Assembly (NCBI RefSeq): GCF_026341515.1
Contig: NZ_JAPEOK010000001.1
Coordinates: 434,001 to 498,000 of the forward strand
Direction of reading: 5' to 3'
DNA: 64,000 nucleotides
Origin: Streptomyces sp. NBC_00878
GTDB lineage: Bacteria; Actinomycetota; Actinomycetes; Streptomycetales; Streptomycetaceae
Positions 34,133 to 41,964 of the stretch are shown here, piece after piece. Under the pieces are notes generated by a model. It had not been told where the DNA came from. It did not search any database and was given only the letters and a program-made list of their open reading frames with translations. A program made the translations under genes and the position numbers. Within the stretch, counting starts at the first letter, position 1. Each line of letters begins with the position of its first letter.

Positions 34133-35254
34133 CTAGTGTCCTGCGCCAGAGATCCGTCGGCAGAAGCGGGCGAGGGAGTCGAGGATCTCTTCGGCGGTCT
34201 TGGTCCAGATGAACGGCTTGGGGTCTTGGTTCCAGTCTTTGACCCAGGCGCGGATGTCGGCTTCGAGGGCCTGGACGTTCTTGTGTGCGCCGCGGCGGAT
34301 CATTTGGTGGGCGAGGTAGCCGAACCACCGCTCGACCTGGTTGATCCAGGAAGAGCCGGTAGGGGTGAAGTGCAGCTCGAACCGCGGGTGCTTGGCCAGC
34401 CATGTCTTGATCGCCGGGGTCTTGTGGGTGCCGTAGTTGTCCACGATCAAGTGGATCTGCAGGTGAGCGGGCACCTCCTTGTCGATCCGGATGAGGAACT
34501 TCTTGAACTCCACGGCCCGGTGCCGGCGGTGCAGGGCCGTGATGACCTCGCCGGTGGCGACATCGAAGGCGGCGAACAGAGTGGTCAGGCCGTTGCGGAC
34601 GTAGTCGTGGGTGCGCCGCTCGGGCATGCCCGGCATTATCGGCAGCACCGGCTGGGACCGGTCCAGGGCCTGGATCTGCGACTTCTCGTCCACCGAGAGC
34701 ACCACCGCACCCTCGGGCGGGTTGAAGTACAGGCCCACGACGTCGTAGACCTTCTCCACGAACAGCGGGTCTGTCGACAGCTTGAAGGTGTCCGCGAGAT
34801 GCGGCTTGAGCTGGAACTGGCGCCAGATCCGGCCCACGGTCGACTTCGACAGGCCGCTGTGCTGGGCCATCGATTTCCTGGACCAGTGGGTGGCGTTCTT
34901 CGGCAGCTGTTCCAGCGTGGTGACCACTACCGCTTCCACCTGGTCGACGCCGATGGTGGGCGGCCGGCCCGGCCTGGGCTCGTCGACCAGACCGTCCAGC
35001 CGCTCGGCGAGAAACCGGCGCCGCCACTTGCGGACCGTGTCCGCGGCCACCCGCAACTCCCGGGCGACCGCGACAATCGGCGGTACTTCCGGCCCCGCAC
35101 ACGCCAGGACAATCCGAGCCCGCAGCGCCAGGGCCTGGGCCGATGTCGCCCGACGTGTCCACCGCTCCAACTCCGCCCGCTCCTCCCCGGACAGCAGCAA
35201 CGGCTCCAATTTGGGACCCCGACGAGGAACTGACGCACCAGCAGTAGTAGTCAC
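34133..35254 (-). CDS. IS630-family transposase
   Basis: About 373 residues from GTG 35254 (a TTG at 35272 is the alternative). The N-terminal helix-turn-helix region contains LRVAADTVRKWRRRFLAERL. The DDE catalytic core is complete: Asp in VLSVDEKSQIQ, Asp in HLIVDNYGTHKT, Glu in SSWINQVERWFGYLAHQMI. No frameshift. The stop codon TAG is formed by the target TA plus the flanking G, exactly at the element's edge. Confidence 0.92.
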   Translation of the reverse strand: MTTTAGASVPRRGPKLEPLLLSGEERAELERWTRRATSAQALALRARIVLACAGPEVPPIVAVARELRVAADTVRKWRRRFLAERLDGLVDEPRPGRPPTIGVDQVEAVVVTTLEQLPKNATHWSRKSMAQHSGLSKSTVGRIWRQFQLKPHLADTFKLSTDPLFVEKVYDVVGLYFNPPEGAVVLSVDEKSQIQALDRSQPVLPIMPGMPERRTHDYVRNGLTTLFAAFDVATGEVITALHRRHRAVEFKKFLIRIDKEVPAHLQIHLIVDNYGTHKTPAIKTWLAKHPRFELHFTPTGSSWINQVERWFGYLAHQMIRRGAHKNVQALEADIRAWVKDWNQDPKPFIWTKTAEEILDSLARFCRRISGAGH

Positions 35255-35291
35255 ACAACTACTAACGATCAACTACTGGCGCAGGACACTA
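34134..35291. mobile_element. IS630-family insertion sequence (complete)
   Basis: The element body is bounded by 17-bp perfect inverted repeats, CTAGTGTCCTGCGCCAG at 34133-34149 and its complement at 35276-35292. Both ends carry TA (34134-34135 and 35290-35291), the target duplication of IS630/Tc1-type elements, within a CTAG target. It carries one intact transposase. It sits between two divergent PucR genes and directly against a MITE-like element that shares the right-hand CTAG. Confidence 0.88.
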
Positions 35292-35498
35292 GGTCCTGTC
35301 GTCAAATTCCCGTCGTCGCCCGAAGGGCGGCCTCGCGGCGTCAGGTGCGTGCTCTCGGTGCGCCGGGCGTAGACCCTCGTACTGGACGTACTTGGGGCTA
35401 CGCCCGGTGCGGCGAGTGGGGGCACCTCCCACGCCCTTAAGGCAGTGGGGGAGCGTGCATGGCGTCGCGAGGCAGACGGGAGTTGGCGACAGGACCTA
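35290..35498. mobile_element. MITE-like element A
   Basis: About 205 bp without coding capacity, flanked by TA within CTAG at both ends. Terminal inverted repeats of about 22 bp: left starts GGTCCTGTCGTCAAATTCCC (35292), right ends as the complement of GGTCCTGTCGCCAACTCCC (35475-35496). The outer bases resemble the neighbouring IS630 ends (GTGTCCTGCGCCAG), so an IS630-type transposase probably mobilised it. The interior has GC-rich hairpins such as GGGGGCACCTCCC. Confidence 0.72.
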
Positions 35499-35520
35499 GG
35501 CCCTGTCGCCAACTCCCGTC
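35475..35520. repeat. 46-bp near-perfect palindrome at the MITE junction
   Basis: GACGGGAGTTGGCGACAGG and its exact reverse complement flank an 8-nt centre containing CCTAGG. It is made of the right end of element A and the left end of element B meeting at one CTAG. The stem could act as a terminator or interfere with replication. Confidence 0.9.
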
Positions 35521-35694
35521 GTCCGCCCGGAGGGCGGGCCCTTCGGCGTCATGGGGGTCCCCCTGGTCGAGCGAGGCGGAGAGTTCGCAGCAGCGTGCTC
35601 TCGGCGTGCCGGGCGCGAGCGTGCGCCTGGCCTCGCAGAGCTGGGGGCACCTCCCGGCCGAAGGCTGGGGGAGGGAGTTCGACTACTGGGCCTA
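35497..35694. mobile_element. MITE-like element B
   Basis: A second, diverged copy in the same orientation as element A: left end GGCCCTGTCGCCAACTCCCG (35499), right end GGGAGTTCGACTACTGGGCC (to 35692) followed by TA. Internal blocks GCGTGCTCTCGG and GGGGGCACCTCCC are shared with A in the same order. It shares its left TA with A's right TA. Its right end is only 3-10 nt from the ribosome site of the PucR gene at 35710. Confidence 0.6.
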
Positions 35695-35709
35695 TCAAGG
35701 GAGTTGGAC

Positions 35710-36867
35710 GTGTCAGCTGTCGATCCGCTCTTATCCAGGCGCCCGTGGCACGATCTGCCTCCGGCGCTCGCCCCGCTGCTCCGGGCCCGGATTCCGGAGC
35801 TCACCACGGAGATGGTGCAGGCCATACGCAGAGAGGTGCGCGGCTACCGGCAGCCGATCGGCTCCGCCGTCGCCCACGACCTCGCCGAGGCGGTCCGGCT
35901 GGCCGCGACGCAGTTCACCGAGCTGGTGGAGGAGCCGGACGCGCCGCAGCAGCACTATGTGCCGCGTTTCAAGCGGCTGGGCAGACTGGAGTATCTGAAC
36001 GGGCGCGGTATGGACGGTCTGCAGGCCGCGTACCGGATCGGCGCCCGGGTGGCGTGCCGCCGCTACATGGACGTCGCCCGGGAGGCGGCGTTCTCCGGTG
36101 AGATCGCCGTCCCGCTGAGCGAGGCCGTGCTCACGCACATCCACGCGATGGCCGAGGAGTCGGTGGCGGGCTTCGAGGAGGCGCGGGCCGGGGCGGCCGA
36201 CGAGGTGCTGCGTACCCGGCGGCTGCTCGCCGCGCGGCTGCTGGAGCGCCACCCGGATCCGCTCGCGGAACCGCTCCCCGACCTCGCCCGCAGGGCCGCC
36301 TGGCCGCTGCCGGAACGGGTGCGGTGCGCGGTGCTGCCCGCCTCCGCCGACCTGACCGCGGTCGACGAGGACGTACTGCGGGTGAGCCGGGGCGGTGAGC
36401 TGCATCTGGTGGCGTCCGACGACAGGCAGTTGGCCGACCTCCTGGACGGGTCCGGAGTCGCGGTGGGTCCGAGCGTGCTGCTGAACGAGGCGTGGGTCTC
36501 GCTGCACTGCGCCCGGCTGGGGCGGCGCCTCGGGCGACTCAGGGCCGAGGACCATCTCTGCGAACTGCATCTCCTGCACGGCTCGCCGATCGGAACTCTC
36601 CTGACCGACCAGGTACTTGAGCCGTTGCGCGCCCTGCCACCGGGCAAGGCCGAGCGGCTCACGGACACTCTCGACGCGCTGCTCACCTCCGGCGGACGGA
36701 CGGCTCCGGAGGTCGCCGCCACGCTGGGCATCCATCCGCAGACCGCCCGCAACCGGCTGCGGCAGCTCGCCGCCCTGTACGGCGACAGGCTCGACGACCC
36801 GGCCTTCCGGTTCGACGCGCAGCTCGCACTGCGCAGCAGGTCGATGCGCCGCTCCTTGCTGCCCTGA
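35710..36867 (+). CDS. PucR/CdaR-type transcriptional regulator
   Basis: A 385-residue regulator, paralogous to the one at 32662-33996. It shares the sensor-region motif GLQAAYRIGARVACRRYMDVA. The C-terminal HTH reads TAPEVAATLGIHPQTARNRLRQLAALYGD. I chose GTG 35710, with AAGGGAG 6 nt upstream; the frame is open further back but that runs into MITE B. The esterase gene follows 71 nt downstream in the same direction but has its own promoter-like sequence. It could control that gene. Confidence 0.85.
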   Translation: MSAVDPLLSRRPWHDLPPALAPLLRARIPELTTEMVQAIRREVRGYRQPIGSAVAHDLAEAVRLAATQFTELVEEPDAPQQHYVPRFKRLGRLEYLNGRGMDGLQAAYRIGARVACRRYMDVAREAAFSGEIAVPLSEAVLTHIHAMAEESVAGFEEARAGAADEVLRTRRLLAARLLERHPDPLAEPLPDLARRAAWPLPERVRCAVLPASADLTAVDEDVLRVSRGGELHLVASDDRQLADLLDGSGVAVGPSVLLNEAWVSLHCARLGRRLGRLRAEDHLCELHLLHGSPIGTLLTDQVLEPLRALPPGKAERLTDTLDALLTSGGRTAPEVAATLGIHPQTARNRLRQLAALYGDRLDDPAFRFDAQLALRSRSMRRSLLP

Positions 36868-36892
36868 CAAACTTCCGTACGGAGTTCAGCAG

Positions 36893-36920
36893 TTGAGCGA
36901 GAAGCGGTACTGACTATTGT
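36893..36920 (+). promoter_or_regulatory. Predicted housekeeping promoter of the esterase gene
   Basis: TTGAGC (-35) and TATTGT (-10) are separated by 16 nt, resembling HrdB-type promoters. The expected start site lies about 12 nt before the ATG at 36939, so the transcript would be nearly leaderless; no ribosome site is visible. Confidence 0.5.
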
Positions 36921-36938
36921 TCAGCATGCTCTGGCCGC

Positions 36939-37817
36939 ATGAGACATGCCAGCACCCGCACAGCGAAACGCCTCGGCCTCCTCTCCGGCGCCGCCGTTCT
37001 TGCGGTGGGCGCGAGCCTCCTTCCCCAGGAGGCCCAGGCCGGGCCGGGAGACTTCCAACGGGGCCCCGACCCCACCGAACAGTCCATCACCGCCGAGCGT
37101 GGCCCGTTCGCCACGGCGCAGACCACGGTCGACGGCCCGACCTTCAAACAGGGCACCGCCTACTACCCCACCGACACCAGCCAGGGCACGTTCGGAGCCG
37201 TGGTCGTCAGCCCCGGCTTCGTGACCCCGGAGGCACTGATCAGCTGGTACGGCCCCCGCCTCGCCTCCCAGGGCTTCGTCGTCCTGACCCTGGAGACCAA
37301 CTCGGGCTTCGACCAGCCCGACGACCGCGCCACCCAGATGCTCAACGCGCTCGACCACCTCGTCCAGTCCAGCTCCGTACGGACCCGTATCGACCCCAAC
37401 CGCCTTGCCGTGATGGGTCATTCGATGGGCGGGGGCGGCTCGCTCAAGGCGTCCGAGTCGCGCCCCTCGCTCAAGGCGGCCGTACCGCTGATGCCGTGGA
37501 GCAACGACAAGACCTGGCAGACCGACCGGGTTCCCACGATGATCATCGGTGCCGAGAACGACGTCATCGCCTCACCGGCCTCGCACGCGGAGGTGTTCTA
37601 CAACAGCCTCACCGCCGCGCCGGAGAAGGCGTACGTGGAGCTCCGGGGCGCCGACCACAACGTGGCGCTCAGCTCCAACGCGACGATCGCGAAGTACAGC
37701 ATCGCCTGGCTGAAGCGGTTCGTCGACGAGGACGTGCGGTACGAGCAGTTCCTCTGCCCGGCGCCCGTGCCCAACACGCAGATCAGCGAGTACCGGAACA
37801 CCTGCCCCACGGGATAG
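36939..37817 (+). CDS. Secreted cutinase/polyester-hydrolase-like esterase
   Basis: A 292-residue secreted alpha/beta hydrolase. The signal peptide is about 1-34 (AVLAVGASLLPQEAQA). The mature part follows the actinomycete cutinase pattern: oxyanion motif SPGFVTPE, nucleophile GHSMGGGGSL (Ser162), aromatic VPLMPW (Trp187), acid Asp208 in GAENDVI and His240 in GADHNVA. A C-terminal pair CP...NTCP would form the family disulfide. These are the hallmarks of type I PET-hydrolase-like cutinases such as TfCut2. Natural substrates are probably polyesters like cutin or lipids. A strong terminator follows. Confidence 0.87.
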   Translation: MRHASTRTAKRLGLLSGAAVLAVGASLLPQEAQAGPGDFQRGPDPTEQSITAERGPFATAQTTVDGPTFKQGTAYYPTDTSQGTFGAVVVSPGFVTPEALISWYGPRLASQGFVVLTLETNSGFDQPDDRATQMLNALDHLVQSSSVRTRIDPNRLAVMGHSMGGGGSLKASESRPSLKAAVPLMPWSNDKTWQTDRVPTMIIGAENDVIASPASHAEVFYNSLTAAPEKAYVELRGADHNVALSSNATIAKYSIAWLKRFVDEDVRYEQFLCPAPVPNTQISEYRNTCPTG

Positions 37818-37833
37818 GCCCCGAGGGGAGATG

Positions 37834-37863
37834 GCCGCGCGGTCCGTACACGGACCGCGCGGC
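37834..37863 (+). terminator. GC-rich hairpin after the esterase gene
   Basis: GCCGCGCGGTCCGT pairs with ACGGACCGCGCGGC across two bases, a perfect 14-bp inverted repeat 17 nt after the stop codon. No T tract. Confidence 0.8.
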
Positions 37864-38066
37864 TTGCCATGCCCGGGACCGAGGACGCGCGGCCCACCCG
37901 CCCCCCGAAGTTATGTTGCGCAGATTATTGACCACCGATGCAATCATGCCTAGCTTCACAGTGCCCGCCCCGTCACAGGGAGCCCGTTGTGCTCATGCCG
38001 CGCCAACTGCCGCAGGAATACCCCCAGTTACGCCGCCCCGCCCTCCACCACTGAAGGGATCCCCTC

Positions 38067-39443
38067 GTGAATCGCCGACTCCTCCTCTCGGTCGCCGTCC
38101 TGCTGACGGTGACCGCGGCCCCGGCTCATGCCGCCACCGCAGAGGACGTCCACGTCGAGGGCACACTCGCCTCCGGCGCGACGTACGTCATGGACGTCCC
38201 CGCCGACTGGAACGGCACCGTGCTCCTGTTCAGCCACGGCTTCCGGCCGAACGGCGCGCCCAACCCGGCCCAGAACGTCACCGACCCCGCCACCCGTGAG
38301 CTCCTCCTCAAGGACGGCTACGCGCTGGCCGGTTCCTCGTACGCCACCACGGGCTGGGCGGTGGAGCACGCGGTGCCGGACCAGTTGGCGACGCTCGACG
38401 CGTTCACCGAGCGGTTCGGAGCGGCCCGGCGGACCCTCGCCTGGGGGCAGTCGTACGGCGGGTTCGTCACCACGAGGATCGCCGAGCACCACGGCGACCG
38501 GATCGACGGATCGCTGTCCGTCTGCGGGCTGGTCCACGGCGGGGTCGCCAACTGGAACAACACGCTCGATCCGGTCTTCGCCCTCAAGACCCTCCTGGCG
38601 CCCGACGCCTCGATCCCCCTGGCCGGCTTCCGGGACCAGGCCGCCGCCACGACCGCCGCCGCCACGCTGTCCGGTGTCGTCACCGCGGCCCAGAACACCG
38701 CGGACGGCCGTGCGCGTATCGCCCTCGCGGCGGCCCTGCACAACATCCCCGGCTGGAACGACCCCGCCCAGCCCCGCCCGGCGCCCGACGACTGGAACGC
38801 CCAGCAGGCCAACCAGTACACGGCCGTCCGGGGCCTCCTCGCGACCGCGGCGTTCAGCTGGCGCCAGGACACGGAGGCACTGGCGGGCGGCAACTCGTCC
38901 TGGAACACGGGGGTCGACTACACGAAACTGCTGCGCAAGTCCTCGGCCTACAGGGAGGTCAAGGGTCTCTACAAGGCCGCCGGGCGCTCGCTGAAGACCG
39001 ATCTCAGGGCGCTCAACACCGCCCCGCGCGTCAAGGCCGACAAGAACGCGGTCGACTGGATGAGCCGGACCAGTGCCTTCACCGGACGGCTGACGAAGCC
39101 TCAGCTCACCCTCCACACCACCGGCGACGCCCTCGTCCCCGTACAGACCGAGAGCGCCTACCTGCGCGCCGCCACAGCCGCCGGTTCGCGCCCGCTGCTG
39201 CGCCAGGCATACGTCGACAACGCGGGCCACTGCGCGTTCAGTCCCGCCGAACAAGTCGCCGCCCTGGACACGCTGGACCACCGGGTCGACACGGGCCGCT
39301 GGGGCGACACGGGGGCCGACGCCCTCAACTCACGGGCGGCGCAGGCCGATCCGACGACACCGGCCCGCTACACCGCGTACCGCCCCACCCAGTACCTGCG
39401 CCCCTACGACCTGGCCCACCCGGGCGACGCGTACCGGCCCTGA
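38067..39443 (+). CDS. Secreted alpha/beta hydrolase (peptidase/esterase-like)
   Basis: A 458-residue secreted hydrolase. The signal peptide is about 1-22 (LLLSVAVLLTVTAAPAHAAT). GTVLLFSHGF gives the oxyanion strand, AWGQSYGGFVT the Ser nucleophile elbow, LHTTGDALVPVQTES the acid loop and DNAGHCAFSPAEQ the catalytic His. The insertion between nucleophile and acid (about 150-330) is long, which suggests a helical cap. Substrate unknown. GTG start. It is followed by a bidirectional terminator. Confidence 0.82.
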   Translation: MNRRLLLSVAVLLTVTAAPAHAATAEDVHVEGTLASGATYVMDVPADWNGTVLLFSHGFRPNGAPNPAQNVTDPATRELLLKDGYALAGSSYATTGWAVEHAVPDQLATLDAFTERFGAARRTLAWGQSYGGFVTTRIAEHHGDRIDGSLSVCGLVHGGVANWNNTLDPVFALKTLLAPDASIPLAGFRDQAAATTAAATLSGVVTAAQNTADGRARIALAAALHNIPGWNDPAQPRPAPDDWNAQQANQYTAVRGLLATAAFSWRQDTEALAGGNSSWNTGVDYTKLLRKSSAYREVKGLYKAAGRSLKTDLRALNTAPRVKADKNAVDWMSRTSAFTGRLTKPQLTLHTTGDALVPVQTESAYLRAATAAGSRPLLRQAYVDNAGHCAFSPAEQVAALDTLDHRVDTGRWGDTGADALNSRAAQADPTTPARYTAYRPTQYLRPYDLAHPGDAYRP

Positions 39444-39492
39444 CGCGTCCCGCCCGGCGGGGCACCGACCACTTGGGGCCATGAACACCACG

Positions 39493-39519
39493 GGGCCGGT
39501 CCCCTCAGGGGACCGGCCC
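39493..39519. terminator. Bidirectional terminator hairpin between convergent genes
   Basis: GGGCCGGTCCCCT pairs with AGGGGACCGGCCC around a single base, 50 nt after the secreted hydrolase and 54 nt after the antitoxin-like gene on the other strand. It can serve both. Confidence 0.8.
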
Positions 39520-39572
39520 GTAGCGGCGGCGAGGCAGGCCCTTCGCCGCCGGTATGCGAGCGCCGTGTCCAG

Positions 39573-39767
39573 TCAGGACTGCGGCGGCCGGTCCTGGTCC
39601 GGGTTCGAACCGAACTGGTCCTTGAGCTTGTCCTGGCCGCTGTCGACCTGACCGCTGTACTTGCCCTCGGTCTTCTCGTCGACGAAGTCTCCGGTCTTGT
39701 CGACACCCTTGTTGGCCTGGTCCGGGTGGCCCTTCAGCATGCCCTTGATCTTGTCCATAACGGACAT
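39573..39767 (-). CDS. MT0933-type antitoxin-like small protein
   Basis: A 64-residue, very hydrophilic protein. The family core is KGVDKTGDFVDEKTEGKYS followed by QVDSGQDKLKDQFG, as in the Pfam MT0933_antitox family of mycobacteria and streptomycetes. AGGAGG lies 7 nt before the ATG. No toxin-sized gene is adjacent: the neighbours are RNase HI upstream and a hydrolase on the other strand. In Streptomyces the family is usually orphan, and it may have a stress role unrelated to toxin control. Confidence 0.82.
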   Translation of the reverse strand: MSVMDKIKGMLKGHPDQANKGVDKTGDFVDEKTEGKYSGQVDSGQDKLKDQFGSNPDQDRPPQS

Positions 39768-39877
39768 GAGACATCCTCCTGATCAGATCACCCCCACGCA
39801 TCCAGGGTCACCGCAGGTGGCGGATTCCGCATCCGGACGGGAAACCCACCGGTCAAGGGCCGGGAACCAGCGCTTTC

Positions 39878-40597
39878 CTAAGCCTCGGTGCGGCACTCCG
39901 GGTGGCCCCAGCCGTCGGCGTTCTTCGCGATGGTCTCGCCCGCGGCGTACGCCCGGCCGCAGCGGCAGCGGCCGGGGAACTTCGCCTTGAGCGTGCGCGA
40001 GGACGCGGACGATGACGAGGACGACGACCCGGCGGACGAGGACGAGGCGCGCTTGCGTGGCGCCGCCGCACTCTTGGCCGTCTTCTTGGCCGTCTTCTTG
40101 GCCGCGGGCGACTTCGGCGGCTCCGGAGAGCCCTGGTCGCTCCCCGCCGGTTCCTGGACGAAGGCCGCCTGGCTGGCGGCCCGGTCCGCGAAGTCGTTGA
40201 GCGGATCGCCGTCCACCTGGTGCGCGGGCACGTACCGGAACTCGACCGAGCGGCCGCCGAGCAGTTCGTCGATCCGTACGACGAGTTCCTGGTTGGCCAC
40301 CGGCTTGCCCGCCGCCGTCTTCCAGCCCTTGCGCTTCCAGCCCGGAAGCCAGGTCGTGACGGCCTTCATGGCGTACTGGGAGTCCATCCGGATCTCCAGC
40401 GGCACATCCGGGTCCACGGCCGTCAACAGCCGCTCCAGCGCGGTCAGTTCGGCGACGTTGTTGGTCGCCGTGCCCAGCGGGCCTGCCTCCCACTCGGTGG
40501 GAGTGCCCGTTCCGTCGGCGATGACCCAGGCCCAGCCGGCGGGACCCGGGTTTCCCTTCGATGCCCCGTCGCATGCGGCGATTACGCGTTCACCCAT
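39878..40597 (-). CDS. rnhA: Ribonuclease HI with C-terminal low-complexity and Cys-rich extension
   Basis: A 239-residue protein. Residues 1-142 are a complete RNase HI: Asp10 (IAACDGAS), Glu50 (NNVAELTAL), Asp72 (IRMDSQYA), His126 and Asp135 (VDGDPLNDFADRA). It cleaves the RNA strand of RNA-DNA hybrids. Residues 150-205 are Lys/Ala- then Ser-rich and probably disordered. The last 35 residues (GRCRCGRAYAAGET to HPEC) carry three cysteines and a His that could bind zinc. This tail is absent from E. coli RNase HI. Confidence 0.9.
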   Translation of the reverse strand: MGERVIAACDGASKGNPGPAGWAWVIADGTGTPTEWEAGPLGTATNNVAELTALERLLTAVDPDVPLEIRMDSQYAMKAVTTWLPGWKRKGWKTAAGKPVANQELVVRIDELLGGRSVEFRYVPAHQVDGDPLNDFADRAASQAAFVQEPAGSDQGSPEPPKSPAAKKTAKKTAKSAAAPRKRASSSSAGSSSSSSSASSRTLKAKFPGRCRCGRAYAAGETIAKNADGWGHPECRTEA

Positions 40598-40732
40598 GGG
40601 TCGATCATGCCAGGCTGCGGGATCCCTCCGGGACGGCGGGTACTGACCGCCGAGCCCTCCTTTCTGTGAGCGCCGAGCCCTCCTATGTGTGAGCTATGTT
40701 GAACCCGAGTGGGACACGAAGGAGGCGCACCG

Positions 40733-41656
40733 GTGCCATCGCCGCAGCAGGCCCGCGCGCAGGCGTCTGCGATCAGTTCGGGGAAACCGGTCCCGGAGGA
40801 GGAGGCCGCTCCCACCACACGGCTGCGGGCCCTGTTCGACGGCCCCCGGCTCTCTCCCGGGCAGCGCCGCATCGCCCAGTACCTGATCGAGCACATCACC
40901 GAGGCCGCGTTCCTGTCGATCACGGATCTCGCGGAGCGGGTGGGGGTGAGCCAGCCGTCGGTGACCCGCTTCGCCACGGCCGTGGGCTTCAGCGGCTATC
41001 CCGCGCTGCGCGAGCGCCTGCAGTCGATCGCGCTCAGCAAGCTCGCCAGCACGCCCGACGCGGCCGAAGAGGCCCGGCCGAACGAACTGCAGGCCGCCGT
41101 CGACGCCGAGATCGACAACCTGGAGAACCTGCGCCGCGACTTCGCGGACCCGGAGCAGGTCATCGAGACCGGCCGCGCGCTGTCACGTTCGACCCCGCTC
41201 ACCATCCTCGGGCTGCGGATCTCCGGCTCGCTGGCCGAATACTTCGCGTACGCCGCCCGCCGTGTCCACCCCGATGTCCGGCTGGTCACGCGGGGCGGCA
41301 GCGTCGCGTACGACGCCCTGCTCCAGTCGCGCGAGGCGGGCGGCACGTGGGTGCTGGCCTTCACCATGCCCCGGCACGCGCACGAGACGCTGACGGCCAT
41401 GCGGGTCGCCCGGCGGGCCGGGCTGAGCGTCGCACTTGTCACCGATCTGGGGCTCGGGCCGCTGGCCGACGAGGCCGACGTCGTCTTCGCCACCGGCACC
41501 GGTTCGCGCCTCGTCTTCGACTCCTACGCGGCGCCCGTCGTACTGTCCGCCGCCCTGCTCCAGGCCATGACCGACGCCGATCCCGAACGTACGCAGGCCC
41601 GCCTGGAGGACTACGAACAGGTCGCGGACGAGCACGCCTTCTTCCTCAAGGACTGA
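40733..41656 (+). CDS. MurR/RpiR-family transcriptional regulator
   Basis: A 307-residue regulator. The HTH_6 domain is at about 25-100 (LSITDLAERVGVSQPSVTRFATAVGFSGYPALRERL). The SIS sugar-phosphate-binding domain is at about 130-290 (TILGLRISGSLAEYFAYAARR, VLAFTMPRHAHETL). Such proteins control sugar or amino-sugar use. I place the start at GTG 40733, with AAGGAGG 7 nt upstream. No sugar genes are adjacent; the target may be elsewhere. Confidence 0.9.
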   Translation: MPSPQQARAQASAISSGKPVPEEEAAPTTRLRALFDGPRLSPGQRRIAQYLIEHITEAAFLSITDLAERVGVSQPSVTRFATAVGFSGYPALRERLQSIALSKLASTPDAAEEARPNELQAAVDAEIDNLENLRRDFADPEQVIETGRALSRSTPLTILGLRISGSLAEYFAYAARRVHPDVRLVTRGGSVAYDALLQSREAGGTWVLAFTMPRHAHETLTAMRVARRAGLSVALVTDLGLGPLADEADVVFATGTGSRLVFDSYAAPVVLSAALLQAMTDADPERTQARLEDYEQVADEHAFFLKD

Positions 41657-41964
41657 CCTCGGAGTCCGGCCTCAGGGACGGGCCTATCCGGCATGCGGTG
41701 ACCCGTGTCCGCATACCGTGATTCAGGCTACCCTCACATGAATTTTTACATACCCTTGCGTACCAGACGGTATATATGAATACTTCTCGCTGATCGGGAT
41801 CCGGTGGGGTTCCGGTCGGCCCGGGAACGGCGCTCCCTTCTCGCATCGGCCCCGGGCGCATGGAACGGGCACCGCTCGAGCACGCCCGTGGCGGCCCCGG
41901 TCAATCCCCTGGGCCGGGGCCGCCAAGAAGGACCCGAATCACCCGCAGGCCACCCTCGGAAGCG
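41657..41964. other. Intergenic region with an AT-rich patch
   Basis: About 300 bases without a convincing gene. Bases 41735-41790 are strikingly AT-rich for this genome (ATTTTTACATACCC and GGTATATATGAATACTTC) and hold a GTAT/ATAC inverted repeat at 41770-41783. This is probably the promoter region of the following gene, with a possible operator. Confidence 0.45.

Noticed and set aside
34133..35694. Prophage or integrative element
   Set aside because: Only an IS630 transposase and two MITEs are present; no integrase, tRNA target or phage genes.
39573..40597. Antitoxin plus RNase H as a toxin-antitoxin pair
   Set aside because: RNase HI is a housekeeping enzyme, the spacing (about 110 nt) is large and nothing indicates mutual regulation.
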